Shown here piece by piece: positions 32,048-42,292 of a stretch of 64,000 nucleotides of DNA. Every line of letters begins with the position of its first letter. The first letter of the stretch is position 1. Under the pieces are notes generated by a model, which worked only from the letters and a program-made list of their open reading frames with translations, was not told the origin of the DNA and did no database searches. Made by a program: the position numbers and the translations under genes. Source of the DNA: ZC4RG35 sp036375695 (GTDB taxonomy: Bacteria; Actinomycetota; Acidimicrobiia; Spongiisociales; ZC4RG35); NCBI GenBank assembly GCA_036375695.1, contig DASVBU010000042.1:46073-110072 (forward strand), in the 5' to 3' direction.

Positions 32048-34525
32048 GTGTTTGAGCGCTTCACAGACAGAGCTCGCAGAGTGGTGGTCCTCGCTCAGGA
32101 AGAGGCCCGCTACCTCAACCACAATTACATCGGCACCGAGCACATCCTCCTCGGTCTCCTCAACGAGGGCGAAGGCATCGCGGCGCACGCCCTGGAGTCC
32201 CTTGATATCGACCTGGCCTCGGTGCGTGACGAAGTCGTCAAGATCATCGGTCAGGGTCAGCAGTCGCCCCCGGGCCACATCCCATTCACGCCCCGGGCAA
32301 AGAAGGTCCTCGAGCTCTCCTTGCGTGAGGCGCTCCAGCTCGGGCACAACTACATCGGCACCGAGCACATCCTCCTCGGGCTGATCCGCGAGGGCGAGGG
32401 TGTCGCCGCCCAGGTCCTCCAGTCCCTCGGCGCCGAGCTGCAGAAGGTCCGCCAGACGGTCATCCAGCTCCTCTCCGGTCCCGCCGGCTCCGAGGAGCAG
32501 CCCCCGAAGAGCTCCGGCTCGGCATCGTCACCTCGGGAGAGCGCCCCCGCCGGGTCGACGATCCTGGACCAGTTCGGGCGCAACCTGACCCAGGCCGCCC
32601 GTGACGGCCAACTCGACCCCGTCATCGGCCGCACCCGGGAGATCGAGCGGGTCATGCAGATCCTCTCCCGCCGCACCAAGAACAACCCGGTGCTCATCGG
32701 TGAGCCCGGCGTGGGCAAGACCGCCATCGTGGAGGGCCTGGCCCAGCGCATCGTGGCCCGCGACGTCCCCGAGACGCTCCGCGGCAAGAGTCTCTACACC
32801 CTCGACCTGGGCGCCCTGGTGGCCGGCTCCCGCTACCGCGGTGACTTCGAGGAGCGTCTCAAGAAAGTCCTGAAGGAGATCAAGACCCGGGGCGACATCA
32901 TCCTGTTCATCGACGAGATCCACACCCTCGTCGGCGCCGGCGCCGCCGAGGGCGCCATCGACGCCGCCTCGATCCTCAAGCCGATGCTGGCCCGTGGCGA
33001 ACTGCAGACGGTCGGCGCCACCACACTCGAGGAGTACCGGAAGTACCTGGAGAAGGACTCCGCCCTGGAGCGTCGGTTCCAGCCCGTCCACGTCGACGAG
33101 CCGTCGCTGGCCGACACCATCGAGATCCTCATGGGCTTGAAGGACCGGTACGAGGCTCATCACTCGGTGCGCTTCACCGATCAGGCCATCGTGTCGGCCG
33201 CCAATCTGGCCGACCGCTACCTGGCAGACCGGTTCCTGCCCGACAAGGCCATCGACCTCATCGACGAGGCCGGCAGCCGTGTCCGGATCCATCGTCAATC
33301 CGACGATCCCGAGATCGCCCGCATCGATGGCCGGCTGGCCGAGCTCCGCAAGGAGAAGTCCGACGCCATCGCCGTGGAGGACTACGAGAAGGCCACTCGA
33401 CTTCGGGACGAGGAGCGCGAGCTCCTCGCCCAGCGTGCCGCCCTCGAGGTGTCCTCCGACGACAGCTGGGTCATCGACGAGGACAACATCGCCGAGGTCC
33501 TGGCCCAGTGGACCGGGATCCCGGTGCAGCGGCTCACCGAGGAGGAGACCTCGCGCCTCATCAACATGGAGGCGGAGTTGCACAAGCGGATCATCGGCCA
33601 GCAGGACGCCATCACCGCGGTGTCCAAGGCCATTCGCAGGACACGAGCGGGACTCAAGGACCCGCGTCGCCCGGCGGGCTCCTTCATCTTCCTGGGCCCG
33701 TCCGGTGTCGGCAAGACCGAGACCGCCAAGGCTCTCACCGAGTTCCTGTTCGGCGACGAGAACGCCCTCATCCAGCTCGACATGTCCGAGTACATGGAGA
33801 AGCACACGGTGAGCCGCCTCGTCGGGTCGCCGCCCGGATATGTCGGCTACGACGAGGGTGGCCAGCTCACCGAGGCCGTCCGGCGCAAGCCCTTCTCGGT
33901 CGTCCTCTTCGACGAGATCGAGAAGGCGCACCCGGACGTGTTCAACACGCTCCTCCAGATCCTCGAGGAGGGCCGTCTCACCGACGCCCAGGGCCGCTCG
34001 GTGGACTTCAAGAACACCGTGATCATCATGACCTCCAACCTCGGGACACGCGACCTGCACAAGAAGGCCGTCGGCTTCCACGCCGAGGACCAGGAGGTCT
34101 CCTACGAGTACATGAAGGAGAAGGTCACGGAAGAGTTGAAGAAGCACTTCCGGCCCGAGTTCATCAACCGGCTCGACGAGATCATCGTGTTCCACGAGCT
34201 GACCATGGAGGAGATCAAGGCAATCGTCGACCTGCTCCTGAGCAGGGTCCGGGAGCAGCTCCAGAACCGGCAGCTCGACCTGGTCCTCACCGACGAGGCC
34301 AAGGAGTTCCTGGGGGACAAGGGCTACGACCCCGAGCTCGGCGCCCGCCCGCTCCGCCGTGCCATCCAGCGCTACCTGGAGGACCCGCTGTCCGAGCGGG
34401 TGCTGCTGGGCGACTTCACGGCCGGGCAGACGATCCTCGTCGGCCTGGACGCCGAGAATCAGGAGCTCACCTTCGAGGGGATCTCCCGGAGCGACCGGGC
34501 CGAGCCGGCGCTCGCCGGCCAGTAG
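32048..34525 (+). CDS. clpC: ATP-dependent Clp protease ATP-binding subunit ClpC
   Basis: A Hsp100 unfoldase of 825 residues that feeds ClpP. Two Clp_N repeats each carry YIGTEHILLGL (residues about 25 and 100). AAA-1 follows, with Walker A GEPGVGKT near residue 219, then a UVR-type coiled segment (AVEDYEKATRLRDEE) and AAA-2 with GPSGVGKT near residue 550, then the C-terminal D2-small domain. The UVR element marks ClpC as opposed to ClpB or ClpA. The GTG has AAGGAG 8 nt upstream; TAGAAT at 32015-32020 may be the -10 box. Confidence 0.96.
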   Translation: MFERFTDRARRVVVLAQEEARYLNHNYIGTEHILLGLLNEGEGIAAHALESLDIDLASVRDEVVKIIGQGQQSPPGHIPFTPRAKKVLELSLREALQLGHNYIGTEHILLGLIREGEGVAAQVLQSLGAELQKVRQTVIQLLSGPAGSEEQPPKSSGSASSPRESAPAGSTILDQFGRNLTQAARDGQLDPVIGRTREIERVMQILSRRTKNNPVLIGEPGVGKTAIVEGLAQRIVARDVPETLRGKSLYTLDLGALVAGSRYRGDFEERLKKVLKEIKTRGDIILFIDEIHTLVGAGAAEGAIDAASILKPMLARGELQTVGATTLEEYRKYLEKDSALERRFQPVHVDEPSLADTIEILMGLKDRYEAHHSVRFTDQAIVSAANLADRYLADRFLPDKAIDLIDEAGSRVRIHRQSDDPEIARIDGRLAELRKEKSDAIAVEDYEKATRLRDEERELLAQRAALEVSSDDSWVIDEDNIAEVLAQWTGIPVQRLTEEETSRLINMEAELHKRIIGQQDAITAVSKAIRRTRAGLKDPRRPAGSFIFLGPSGVGKTETAKALTEFLFGDENALIQLDMSEYMEKHTVSRLVGSPPGYVGYDEGGQLTEAVRRKPFSVVLFDEIEKAHPDVFNTLLQILEEGRLTDAQGRSVDFKNTVIIMTSNLGTRDLHKKAVGFHAEDQEVSYEYMKEKVTEELKKHFRPEFINRLDEIIVFHELTMEEIKAIVDLLLSRVREQLQNRQLDLVLTDEAKEFLGDKGYDPELGARPLRRAIQRYLEDPLSERVLLGDFTAGQTILVGLDAENQELTFEGISRSDRAEPALAGQ

Positions 34526-34601
34526 AGCCGAAAGACCCACCCGAGAAGTGCCCCATGGCCGCGGCCTACCGTTGCGCTCGCCACTAACGTGCCTCAACGT
34601 C

Positions 34602-34616
34602 GGCGCGTTCCGCGCC
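34602..34616. terminator. Candidate hairpin between clpC and the BMP gene
   Basis: GGCGCG-TTC-CGCGCC. It lies 77 bp after clpC and 23 bp before the BMP-lipoprotein start. It may end the clpC transcript or sit in the next gene's leader. No T-run. Confidence 0.35.
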
Positions 34617-34638
34617 ACATAGCAAGTACGGAGGAAAT

Positions 34639-35703
<1,065 letters not shown>

Positions 35704-35716
35704 GCAGACGACATGA

Positions 35717-35772
35717 TTGGGCCCGGTTGACGGGCCAAGGCGAACGGGACCGGATATCCTCCGGTCCCGTTC
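35717..35772 (+). terminator. Two intercistronic hairpins after the substrate-binding gene
   Basis: The first is TTGGGCCCG-GTTGA-CGGGCCAA with one bulged G. The second is a perfect 12-bp stem, GAACGGGACCGG-ATATCCT-CCGGTCCCGTTC (35742-35772), 20 nt before the ATPase start. They probably reduce transcription into the ATPase and permeases or protect the upstream mRNA. Confidence 0.6.
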
Positions 35773-35791
35773 TCGCTTCAGGGTGGGAGGA

Positions 35792-37321
35792 ATGGCCGCG
35801 GCCATCGAACTGATCGGTATAACCAAACGCTTCCCCGGCGTCGTGGCCAACGACTCGGTCGACCTCGTGGTGGAAGAGGGGGAGATCCACGCCATCTGCG
35901 GTGAGAACGGCGCGGGCAAGTCGACCCTGATGAAGATCCTCTACGGGATGCTCCAACCCGACGAGGGAGTGATGAAGGTCGAGGGCAAGGAGGTCAAGTT
36001 CGCCTCGCCGCTCGATGCCATCGCCGCCGGCATCGGGATGGTGCATCAGCACTTCATGCTCGCCGACCAGTTGACGGTCCTGGAGAACGTCATCCTCGGA
36101 GCGGAGCCGACCAGGCCGGGCGGTCTCATCGACTTCGACTCCGCAGAGGAGCATTTCCGCAGGGTCGCCGAGTCGTACGGGCTGACCGTCGATCCCAACG
36201 ACCTGGTCGAGGATCTCGAAGTGGGGGAGCGCCAGCGGGTCGAGATCATCAAGGTCCTGTACCGGGGGGCGCGAATCCTCATCCTCGACGAACCGACCGC
36301 GGTGCTGGTCCCCCATGAGGTCGAGGAGCTGTTCCGCAACATGCGGGAGCTCAAGGAGCAAGGGGCGACCATCCTCTTCATCGACCACAAGCTCGACGAG
36401 GTCCTCGAGATCGCCGACACCATCACCGTCCTCCGTGATGGGCGCACGGTGGCGACCGTCAAGCCCGACGAGGTCACCGCGCACGATCTCGCCGAGCTGA
36501 TGGTCGGGTCCGACCTCCCCACCCCGGAGACCACGGAGTCGACGGTGCGCGACGAGGTCGCCCTGGAGGTCACGGACCTCACGGTCACCGACGAGGATGG
36601 CACCCGCGCCCTCGTCCACTCGGTGAGTTTCGACGTGCACAAGGGAGAGGTGCTCGGTATCGCCGGGGTGGAGGGAAACGGCCAGGCCGAGCTGATCGAC
36701 GCCCTGATCGGGGTGACCCCACCCGCCTCGGGGCGGATAGTGCTCGACGGGACCGACATCACGCGTCTCTCGGTGAGACAGCGGCGCGAACTGGGTCTCG
36801 GATACATCCCCCAGGACCGGCATCGCGAGGGGCTCTTGCTCCCCTCCCCGATCTGGGAGAACGCCGCTCTCGGTCATCAGACCCGACGCCCGTTCGCCAA
36901 GGGGATCTGGATCGACCGGGTCGGCGCCCGGGCGCGGACGGAGGAGATCATCGCCGAGTTCGACGTCCGCACCCCTGGTGTGGACACACCGGCCCACGCC
37001 CTGTCGGGTGGCAACCAGCAGAAGCTGATCGTCGGTCGGGAGATGGTCGCCGAGCCGGTCGTCCTCATCGCCGGCCATCCCACCCGTGGCATCGATGTCG
37101 GTGCTCAGGCGGCCGTCTGGGACGACATACGCGAGGCCCGGCGGGCCGGCATGGCCACTCTGTTGGTGTCAGCCGACCTCGACGAGCTCATCGGTCTCTC
37201 CGACCGGATCATGGTCATGTTGCGCGGGCGGCTGGTCGCCACCCTCGACCCGGCGACGGTGACCCCTCGCGAGCTCGGCGCCTATATGACCGGTGCCAAC
37301 ACCGAAGAAGGCGCCGCGTGA
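35792..37321 (+). CDS. Nucleoside-type ABC transporter ATPase, two ABC domains
   Basis: A 509-residue protein with tandem ATPase domains, as in RbsA/NupA/YufO-type importers. The N-terminal domain has Walker A GENGAGKST (about residues 40-48), a signature region LEVGERQRVEIIKVLYRG and ILILDEPTA. The C-terminal domain has GVEGNGQAEL in place of a normal Walker A, a good signature LSGGNQQK and AGHPTRGIDVG. The degenerate second site is normal in this family. GGGAGG precedes the ATG. Confidence 0.93.
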   Translation: MAAAIELIGITKRFPGVVANDSVDLVVEEGEIHAICGENGAGKSTLMKILYGMLQPDEGVMKVEGKEVKFASPLDAIAAGIGMVHQHFMLADQLTVLENVILGAEPTRPGGLIDFDSAEEHFRRVAESYGLTVDPNDLVEDLEVGERQRVEIIKVLYRGARILILDEPTAVLVPHEVEELFRNMRELKEQGATILFIDHKLDEVLEIADTITVLRDGRTVATVKPDEVTAHDLAELMVGSDLPTPETTESTVRDEVALEVTDLTVTDEDGTRALVHSVSFDVHKGEVLGIAGVEGNGQAELIDALIGVTPPASGRIVLDGTDITRLSVRQRRELGLGYIPQDRHREGLLLPSPIWENAALGHQTRRPFAKGIWIDRVGARARTEEIIAEFDVRTPGVDTPAHALSGGNQQKLIVGREMVAEPVVLIAGHPTRGIDVGAQAAVWDDIREARRAGMATLLVSADLDELIGLSDRIMVMLRGRLVATLDPATVTPRELGAYMTGANTEEGAA

Positions 37322-38451
37322 CCACGGCGCCCACCTGGAAGCGCATCGTGCTCGCCGTGGCGGCTCCCGTTGCCGCCGTGCTGGTGGCGATGCTCCTCTC
37401 CAGCGTGGTGCTGCTCATCGTGGGGAGCAACCCCTTGCGGGCCTTCGCCGACATGTTCGAGCACGCCAGCCGTCTCGAGACGATGGTGGACATCCTCAAC
37501 CGGGCAACGCCGCTCTACATCTCGGGCATCGCGGCCGCCGTCGGTTTCCGCATGGGTCTCTTCAACATCGGCGTCGAGGGCCAGTATCTCCTGGCGGCCA
37601 TCGTCGCCGCCCATCTCGGGGCCCAGGTCGCATTGCCCCCGGTCCTCCACATCCCGTTCATCCTCCTCGTCGCCATGGTCGTCGGCGCTGCCTACGCGGG
37701 CTTCGCCGGCGTGCTCAAGGTGACCCGGGGGATCAACGAGGTCATCTCGACGATCATGCTCAATGCCATCGCCATCTCCGGCCTGGTGGCCTTCCTGGTC
37801 AACAGATGGCAGTCCGGTGGTGCGGTGGTGGGCGGTGTGGGCCGGGTCGGCACCGAGCCCATTCCGGCATCCGGCCGGATCCCGAACCTCAACCCGCTCG
37901 TCGAGTTGTTCACCCGTGAGATCAGGCAGGGCAAGACCCTGACCGGCGTGCTGATCATCGCCGTCATCGTCGGGGTGGTCTTTCACCTCCTCCTCAATCG
38001 CACCCGGTTCGGATTCGACCTGCGGGCCAGTGGCATCAACCCCTTCGCCGCCCAGGTGGGTGGCGTGCCCCCGAAGCGGATGGTCGTGATGGCGATGGTG
38101 ATCTCGGGGATCTTCGCCGGCCTGGTCGGGATGAGCGAGATCATGAACCTGGGCTTCTTCCCGGCCAACCCCATCCAGGGCCTCGGCTTCACCGGGATCG
38201 CCGTGGCGTTGCTGGGTCGCAACCGGGCCGTGGGCGCCGCCGTGGCCGCGTTGCTCTTCGCCTTCCTCGACGTCTCCTCCGGAGTCCTTCAGTTCTCCGG
38301 GGCCGCCTCGAGGGAGATCGTGGTCATCATGCAGGGCATCATCATCCTGGCCGCGGTCATCGCCTACGAGATCGCGCGTCGTGCCAGGGAGCGGGAGGAG
38401 GCCGCCGCGGCGGCAGAGGCCATGGTCGGTGAGAGGGGTGAGGCGGCATGA
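37318..38451 (+). CDS. Nucleoside ABC transporter permease, first subunit
   Basis: A 377-residue BPD_transp_2 permease with about 8-9 membrane helices. Characteristic pieces are FRMGLFNIGVEGQYLLAA and FGFDLRASGINPFAAQVGG (the EAA-like contact loop), then GFTGIAVALLGRN. It pairs with the next gene product to form the channel. The GTG start overlaps the ATPase stop by GTGA. The C-terminal tail is charged and Ala/Glu-rich. Confidence 0.92.
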   Translation: MTTAPTWKRIVLAVAAPVAAVLVAMLLSSVVLLIVGSNPLRAFADMFEHASRLETMVDILNRATPLYISGIAAAVGFRMGLFNIGVEGQYLLAAIVAAHLGAQVALPPVLHIPFILLVAMVVGAAYAGFAGVLKVTRGINEVISTIMLNAIAISGLVAFLVNRWQSGGAVVGGVGRVGTEPIPASGRIPNLNPLVELFTREIRQGKTLTGVLIIAVIVGVVFHLLLNRTRFGFDLRASGINPFAAQVGGVPPKRMVVMAMVISGIFAGLVGMSEIMNLGFFPANPIQGLGFTGIAVALLGRNRAVGAAVAALLFAFLDVSSGVLQFSGAASREIVVIMQGIIILAAVIAYEIARRAREREEAAAAAEAMVGERGEAA

Positions 38452-39734
38452 GGCCGGCCGAGCCGCTGTCGACCGACCGGGCGAGGAGGCGTTTCCAGGA
38501 CCTTCCCGCCTACATCCGCTGGCCCCTCTACGCCGCCGCCGCGATCTTCGTCCTCACCGTGGTCCAGGGTCTCGACGGCACGGATCGCCTCACCTCGGCC
38601 ACCACCGCCCAGTCGATGCTCCGATGGGCGGTGCCGATCCTCCTCGCCGGTCTCGGCGGCCTCTACTCCGAGCGCTCCGGTGTGGTCAACATCGGTCTCG
38701 AGGGCATGATGGTGATGGGGACGTGGATGGGGGCGTGGGGCGCCCTGAAGTTCGGCCCGTGGTGGGGGCTCCTGGCCGCCATCATCGGTGGGGCGCTGGG
38801 CGGCCTCCTCCACGCGCTGGCCACCGTCACCTTCGGCGTCGACCACATCATCTCCGGCGTCGCCATCAACATCCTCGCCCCGGGGATGACCCGGTTCCTG
38901 TCCTCGATCGTCGAGATCCCCGGATGGTCCATCACCCAGTCGCCGAGGATCCCCGGTGTGGGGAGCGCCACCGTGCCGGTGCTCGCCGGCGGCACGATCG
39001 GCTCATGGACGTCACCCGACCTGTTGGGCTGGTTGGGGAGTCGTGACTGGTTCCTGATATCCGACATGGCGGACATCCTCAAGGGCCTGCTGACGCGGGC
39101 GTCGTGGGTCACGATCGCGGCCCTGATCCTGGTGCCGTTCTCGGCCTGGCTCCTGTGGCGGACCCGCTTCGGGCTCAGGGTTCGGATCTGCGGTGAGTAC
39201 CCGGCGGCCGGTGAGGCGCAGGGCATCAACGTCTACAAGTACAAGTACATCGCCGTGATCATCAGCGGCGCCCTCGCCGGTCTCGGAGGCGCTTTCATCG
39301 CCGGGCCCGAGCTGTCCGGCATCTACCTCGAGGGCCAGACCCAGGGGAGGGGCTTCGTCGGGCTGGCGGCGCTGATCTTCGGCAACTGGAAGCCGGGTGG
39401 CGTGCTCGGCGCCTCGCTGCTGTTCGGCTACCCGTTCGGGATCGGTCTGCGCGACCTCGACGGGTCGGCATCACACTCGTTGATCCTGGTCAGTGCCATC
39501 GGCCTCGCCCTCGTCGCCATCTCCGCGTTCCGCCGGGGCCGGAAGGTCGATGCCGGCCTGGCCGTCGGGCTGGGGGCGCTCTCGGTTCTCTGGTACCTGC
39601 TCTCCGAGTCCGTGGAGTCGGTCTGGATCAACATCTTCCCCTACGTGATCGTGCTTCTGGTGCTGGTGTTCTTCGCCCAGCGTCTCCGGGTGCCCGCAGC
39701 CGACGGGCAGATCTACCGCCGCGGCGAGGCGTGA
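38448..39734 (+). CDS. Nucleoside ABC transporter permease, second subunit
   Basis: A 428-residue permease of the same family with more helices. It shows GLYSERSGVVNIGLEGMMVMG, GVDHIISGVAINILAPG, RTRFGLRVRICGEYPAAGEAQGI (given by its ends) and GRGFVGLAALIFGNWKP. The extra C-terminal helices (from about residue 350) are common in the YufQ-like subunit. The ATG overlaps the first permease stop (ATGA). It ends the four-gene importer operon. Confidence 0.9.
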   Translation: MRPAEPLSTDRARRRFQDLPAYIRWPLYAAAAIFVLTVVQGLDGTDRLTSATTAQSMLRWAVPILLAGLGGLYSERSGVVNIGLEGMMVMGTWMGAWGALKFGPWWGLLAAIIGGALGGLLHALATVTFGVDHIISGVAINILAPGMTRFLSSIVEIPGWSITQSPRIPGVGSATVPVLAGGTIGSWTSPDLLGWLGSRDWFLISDMADILKGLLTRASWVTIAALILVPFSAWLLWRTRFGLRVRICGEYPAAGEAQGINVYKYKYIAVIISGALAGLGGAFIAGPELSGIYLEGQTQGRGFVGLAALIFGNWKPGGVLGASLLFGYPFGIGLRDLDGSASHSLILVSAIGLALVAISAFRRGRKVDAGLAVGLGALSVLWYLLSESVESVWINIFPYVIVLLVLVFFAQRLRVPAADGQIYRRGEA

Positions 39735-39793
39735 TCGGGGGGTGGTCCCCACCAGTGTCTCGTCACGCGCCAGGACCCGCAGACGGGTCCCGA

Positions 39794-40762
39794 TCAGCTG
39801 GGCGGTGTGTACGGGCGGCCGATGACCGTGATCTCGTCGATGGCCAGCTCCGGGAACGACTGGTCCTCCACCACCTGGGACCGGTGGGTGGAGTGGATGG
39901 TGATCCTCACGTAGTTGGCGTTGAGCGCCGTCCACGGGATCTGCTGCGCGCCCGGCCTGTCCTCGAGATTGGTGCTGAGCGGAACCAGCTGGTTGTCGGC
40001 CTCGAGGGTGAGCCCGTTGGCCCGATGATTCTGGCGGAAGCGTGTCTCGTCCGAGATGTTGGTCCAGTCGATCCGCTCCACGATCATCGGTTGTGAGAAG
40101 TTGAGCGTGATCGTCAATGTCTCCTCCGCTGCCTCCAACTCCTCCCAGTTCACCTGGAACTCGGTCCCGGTGCCGTTGGTCAGGTTCTCGCAGATGAAAC
40201 CACCGAGGCCGGTGTGCGAGCAATCGACGGACAGGATCTCGATCGGGCCGTTCTCCGCGACCTGGAGCGAGCTGGAGGTGCTGGCGGCCGGCAGCGTGGT
40301 CGAACCGGCGCTGGCGTCGTCGCCGAACAGGTTCACCGCCAGCGCCACCAGGATCACCACCAGGAGGAGACCGCTGATGGCGAGTGCCGCCCGGACACCG
40401 GCCGTGGCCTGGACCGCGGGCCGGGGAGCGGTGGGCAGAGGGTCCTGACGCAGTCTCGCTCCGCAGTTCTGGCAGTGCAGGTTGGTCGAAGGGTTGGGGG
40501 CGTGGCACGAAGGGCACTCCACGGTGGCCGCGGCGCTGCGACGGGGTGCCGGGGGCGGTGGCGGGGCGGGTTCGTCGAGGCGGAACTCCTCATACGGCCC
40601 GTCGGAGGACACCGAGATCACGTTTCCGGGTCGGCGCGGCCGACCGGGCGCCACCACTGGAGTCGATTGCCGCAACGGGTCCTGGAATGCGCCGCATGAC
40701 GGGCAGAACTGCTCGTCGTCTGGCACCGTCGCGCCACATTGCTCACAGATGTGGGAAACCAC
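39794..40762 (-). CDS. Zinc-ribbon membrane protein with C-terminal discoidin-like domain
   Basis: A 322-residue protein with two zinc ribbons (Cys6/9/20/23 and Cys83/86/97/100), a Pro-rich linker between them, one membrane helix at about 126-147 and a 170-residue C-terminal domain predicted outside the cell. That domain (FQVNWEELEAAEETLTITL; YVRITIHSTHRSQVVED) resembles an F5/8-type C or sugar-binding beta-sandwich. AAGGAGGGCT before the GTG gives a strong ribosome site. The role is unknown; the layout suggests linking a cytoplasmic complex to the surface. Confidence 0.75.
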   Translation of the reverse strand: MVSHICEQCGATVPDDEQFCPSCGAFQDPLRQSTPVVAPGRPRRPGNVISVSSDGPYEEFRLDEPAPPPPPAPRRSAAATVECPSCHAPNPSTNLHCQNCGARLRQDPLPTAPRPAVQATAGVRAALAISGLLLVVILVALAVNLFGDDASAGSTTLPAASTSSSLQVAENGPIEILSVDCSHTGLGGFICENLTNGTGTEFQVNWEELEAAEETLTITLNFSQPMIVERIDWTNISDETRFRQNHRANGLTLEADNQLVPLSTNLEDRPGAQQIPWTALNANYVRITIHSTHRSQVVEDQSFPELAIDEITVIGRPYTPPS

Positions 40763-40780
40763 AGCCCTCCTTGGAACCGG

Positions 40781-40786
40781 TATTGT
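40781..40786 (+). promoter_or_regulatory. Leaderless -10 box of the 40-residue membrane peptide and radA
   Basis: TATTGT, 8 nt before the ATG at 40795. Confidence 0.45.
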
Positions 40787-40794
40787 GCCACGGG

Positions 40795-40917
40795 ATGCCG
40801 GTCATCGCCCTTCGGACGTTCGAGCCGTGGACACCCCTGTCGGTGGTGGCTGGAATCGTTCTATCGGTTCTTTTCGTAGCCCTCTTGATTGTGGCCCTCG
40901 GCCGGGACAATCGTTAA
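40795..40917 (+). CDS. Putative 40-residue single-pass membrane peptide upstream of radA
   Basis: An ORF of 40 codons starting MPVIALRTFEPWTPLSVVAG and ending in ALGRDNR. The second half is one membrane helix (about residues 16-34). A -10 box lies 8 nt before the ATG, and the stop is 5 nt before the radA GTG, so it is the natural first gene of the radA transcript. No family is recognised. Confidence 0.5.
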   Translation: MPVIALRTFEPWTPLSVVAGIVLSVLFVALLIVALGRDNR

Positions 40918-40922
40918 CCAAA

Positions 40923-42218
40923 GTGGCCTCGGAAACCGCCTTCAGATGCGCCACCTGTGGCTTCCGATCCGGCAAGTGGATGGGATTCTGCCCGCAGTGT
41001 GGCACCGCAGAGCCCCTGGTGGAGGAGCGCGCGGCGCCGCGGAGAGCCGCACCCGCCACAGCGGTCACGCTCGCCGACGCCCGTCAGGGCTCTCACGAGC
41101 GTGTCCCCATTGGCTGGTCCGAGGTCGACCGGGTGCTCGGTGGGGGCCTGGTGCCCGGCTCGGTGGTCCTCCTCGGCGGTGAGCCCGGTGTGGGGAAGTC
41201 GACGCTGTTGCTCCAGCTCGCCGGCGCCCTGGCGGCGCAGGACCGCAGCGCGCTGGTCGCCTCGGCGGAGGAGTCGGTCGAGCAGGTCGCCATGCGGGCG
41301 TCCAGACTGGGCATCGCCTCGGGTCGGATCTCGCTCGTGTCCGACGACGATGTCGACGCCATCGTCACCCTGGCCGCGGGTACCCAGCCGGACCTCCTGA
41401 TAGTCGACTCCATCCAGACCGTTGGCGTCCCGGAGATCGCTTCGGCGCCGGGCGGGGTCGCCCAGGTTCGGGAGAGTGCGGCGCGACTCATTCGCCTCGC
41501 CAAGGAGACGCGGACCTCTCTGGTGCTCGTGGGTCACGTCACCAAGGAGGGCGGGCTGGCCGGCCCCAAGATCCTGGAGCACATGGTCGACGTCGTGCTC
41601 TATTTGGAGGGCGATCCCGACCGCGGTTTCCGGGTGCTGAGGTCGAACAAGAACCGGTTCGGCCCGACTCACACCTCCGGGATGTTCGAGATGGGCTCCG
41701 ATGGTCTCGTCGAGGTCGACGACCCGTCCAAGGTGTTCCTCCAGGGCTGGGAGGCCGACGTTGCGGGCACCGTCGTCTACCCGGCGGTCGAAGGGCGCCG
41801 CTCGGTCCTGGTCGAGATCCAGGCCCTGGTGGTCCCCACCAACCTCGTCCAGCCGCGCCGTTCGATCCGGGGGCTCGACACGGCCCGGGTCAACCAGGTG
41901 CTGGCGGTCCTGCAGCGCCACTGCGGCATACCCCTCCACGACAAGGAGGTCTACGTCAACGTGGTCGGGGGTTGGCGGCTCGAGGAGCCGGGTTGCGACC
42001 TGGCGGTGGCGTTGGCCGTGGCGTCTTCCGCCGCCGACATGCCCCTCGGCCGGCTGGCCGCATGGGGCGAGATCGGCCTCGCCGGTGAGGTCAGGTCGAT
42101 CCCGATGGAGGCACGGCGCATCGAGGAGCTGGACCGGATGGGACTGTCCCGACGCATCGCCCCCACTGCGGGTGAGCCCTTCCGTCTCCGCGACGCGTTG
42201 GCCCGAGCGGGTCTCTGA
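40923..42218 (+). CDS. radA: DNA repair protein RadA
   Basis: A 431-residue RecA-like branch-migration helicase. It has the N-terminal Cys4 zinc finger CATCGFRSGKWMGFCPQC, Walker A GGEPGVGKST near residue 84, the RadA-specific KNRFGPT at about residue 241 and a C-terminal Lon-protease-like domain (VQPRRSIRGLDTARVNQVL). The start GTG directly precedes ASETAFRCATC, the normal distance to the zinc finger. It is followed by disA, a common actinobacterial and firmicute pair. Confidence 0.96.
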   Translation: MASETAFRCATCGFRSGKWMGFCPQCGTAEPLVEERAAPRRAAPATAVTLADARQGSHERVPIGWSEVDRVLGGGLVPGSVVLLGGEPGVGKSTLLLQLAGALAAQDRSALVASAEESVEQVAMRASRLGIASGRISLVSDDDVDAIVTLAAGTQPDLLIVDSIQTVGVPEIASAPGGVAQVRESAARLIRLAKETRTSLVLVGHVTKEGGLAGPKILEHMVDVVLYLEGDPDRGFRVLRSNKNRFGPTHTSGMFEMGSDGLVEVDDPSKVFLQGWEADVAGTVVYPAVEGRRSVLVEIQALVVPTNLVQPRRSIRGLDTARVNQVLAVLQRHCGIPLHDKEVYVNVVGGWRLEEPGCDLAVALAVASSAADMPLGRLAAWGEIGLAGEVRSIPMEARRIEELDRMGLSRRIAPTAGEPFRLRDALARAGL

Positions 42219-42277
42219 CCGCGAAAAACGGTGCCATCGGCCCAACCCAGCAGGGGCGACTCGGGGATGCCGCGTGA

Positions 42278-42283
42278 TAGCCT
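42278..42283 (+). promoter_or_regulatory. Leaderless -10 box of disA
   Basis: TAGCCT, 9 nt before the GTG at 42293, giving disA its own promoter beside radA. Confidence 0.4.
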
Positions 42284-42292
42284 GAGGCTGGC

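Noticed and set aside
32528..34618. 696-codon open frame opposite clpC
   Set aside because: It is the mirror of a highly conserved gene; the low stop frequency is expected from the GC content.
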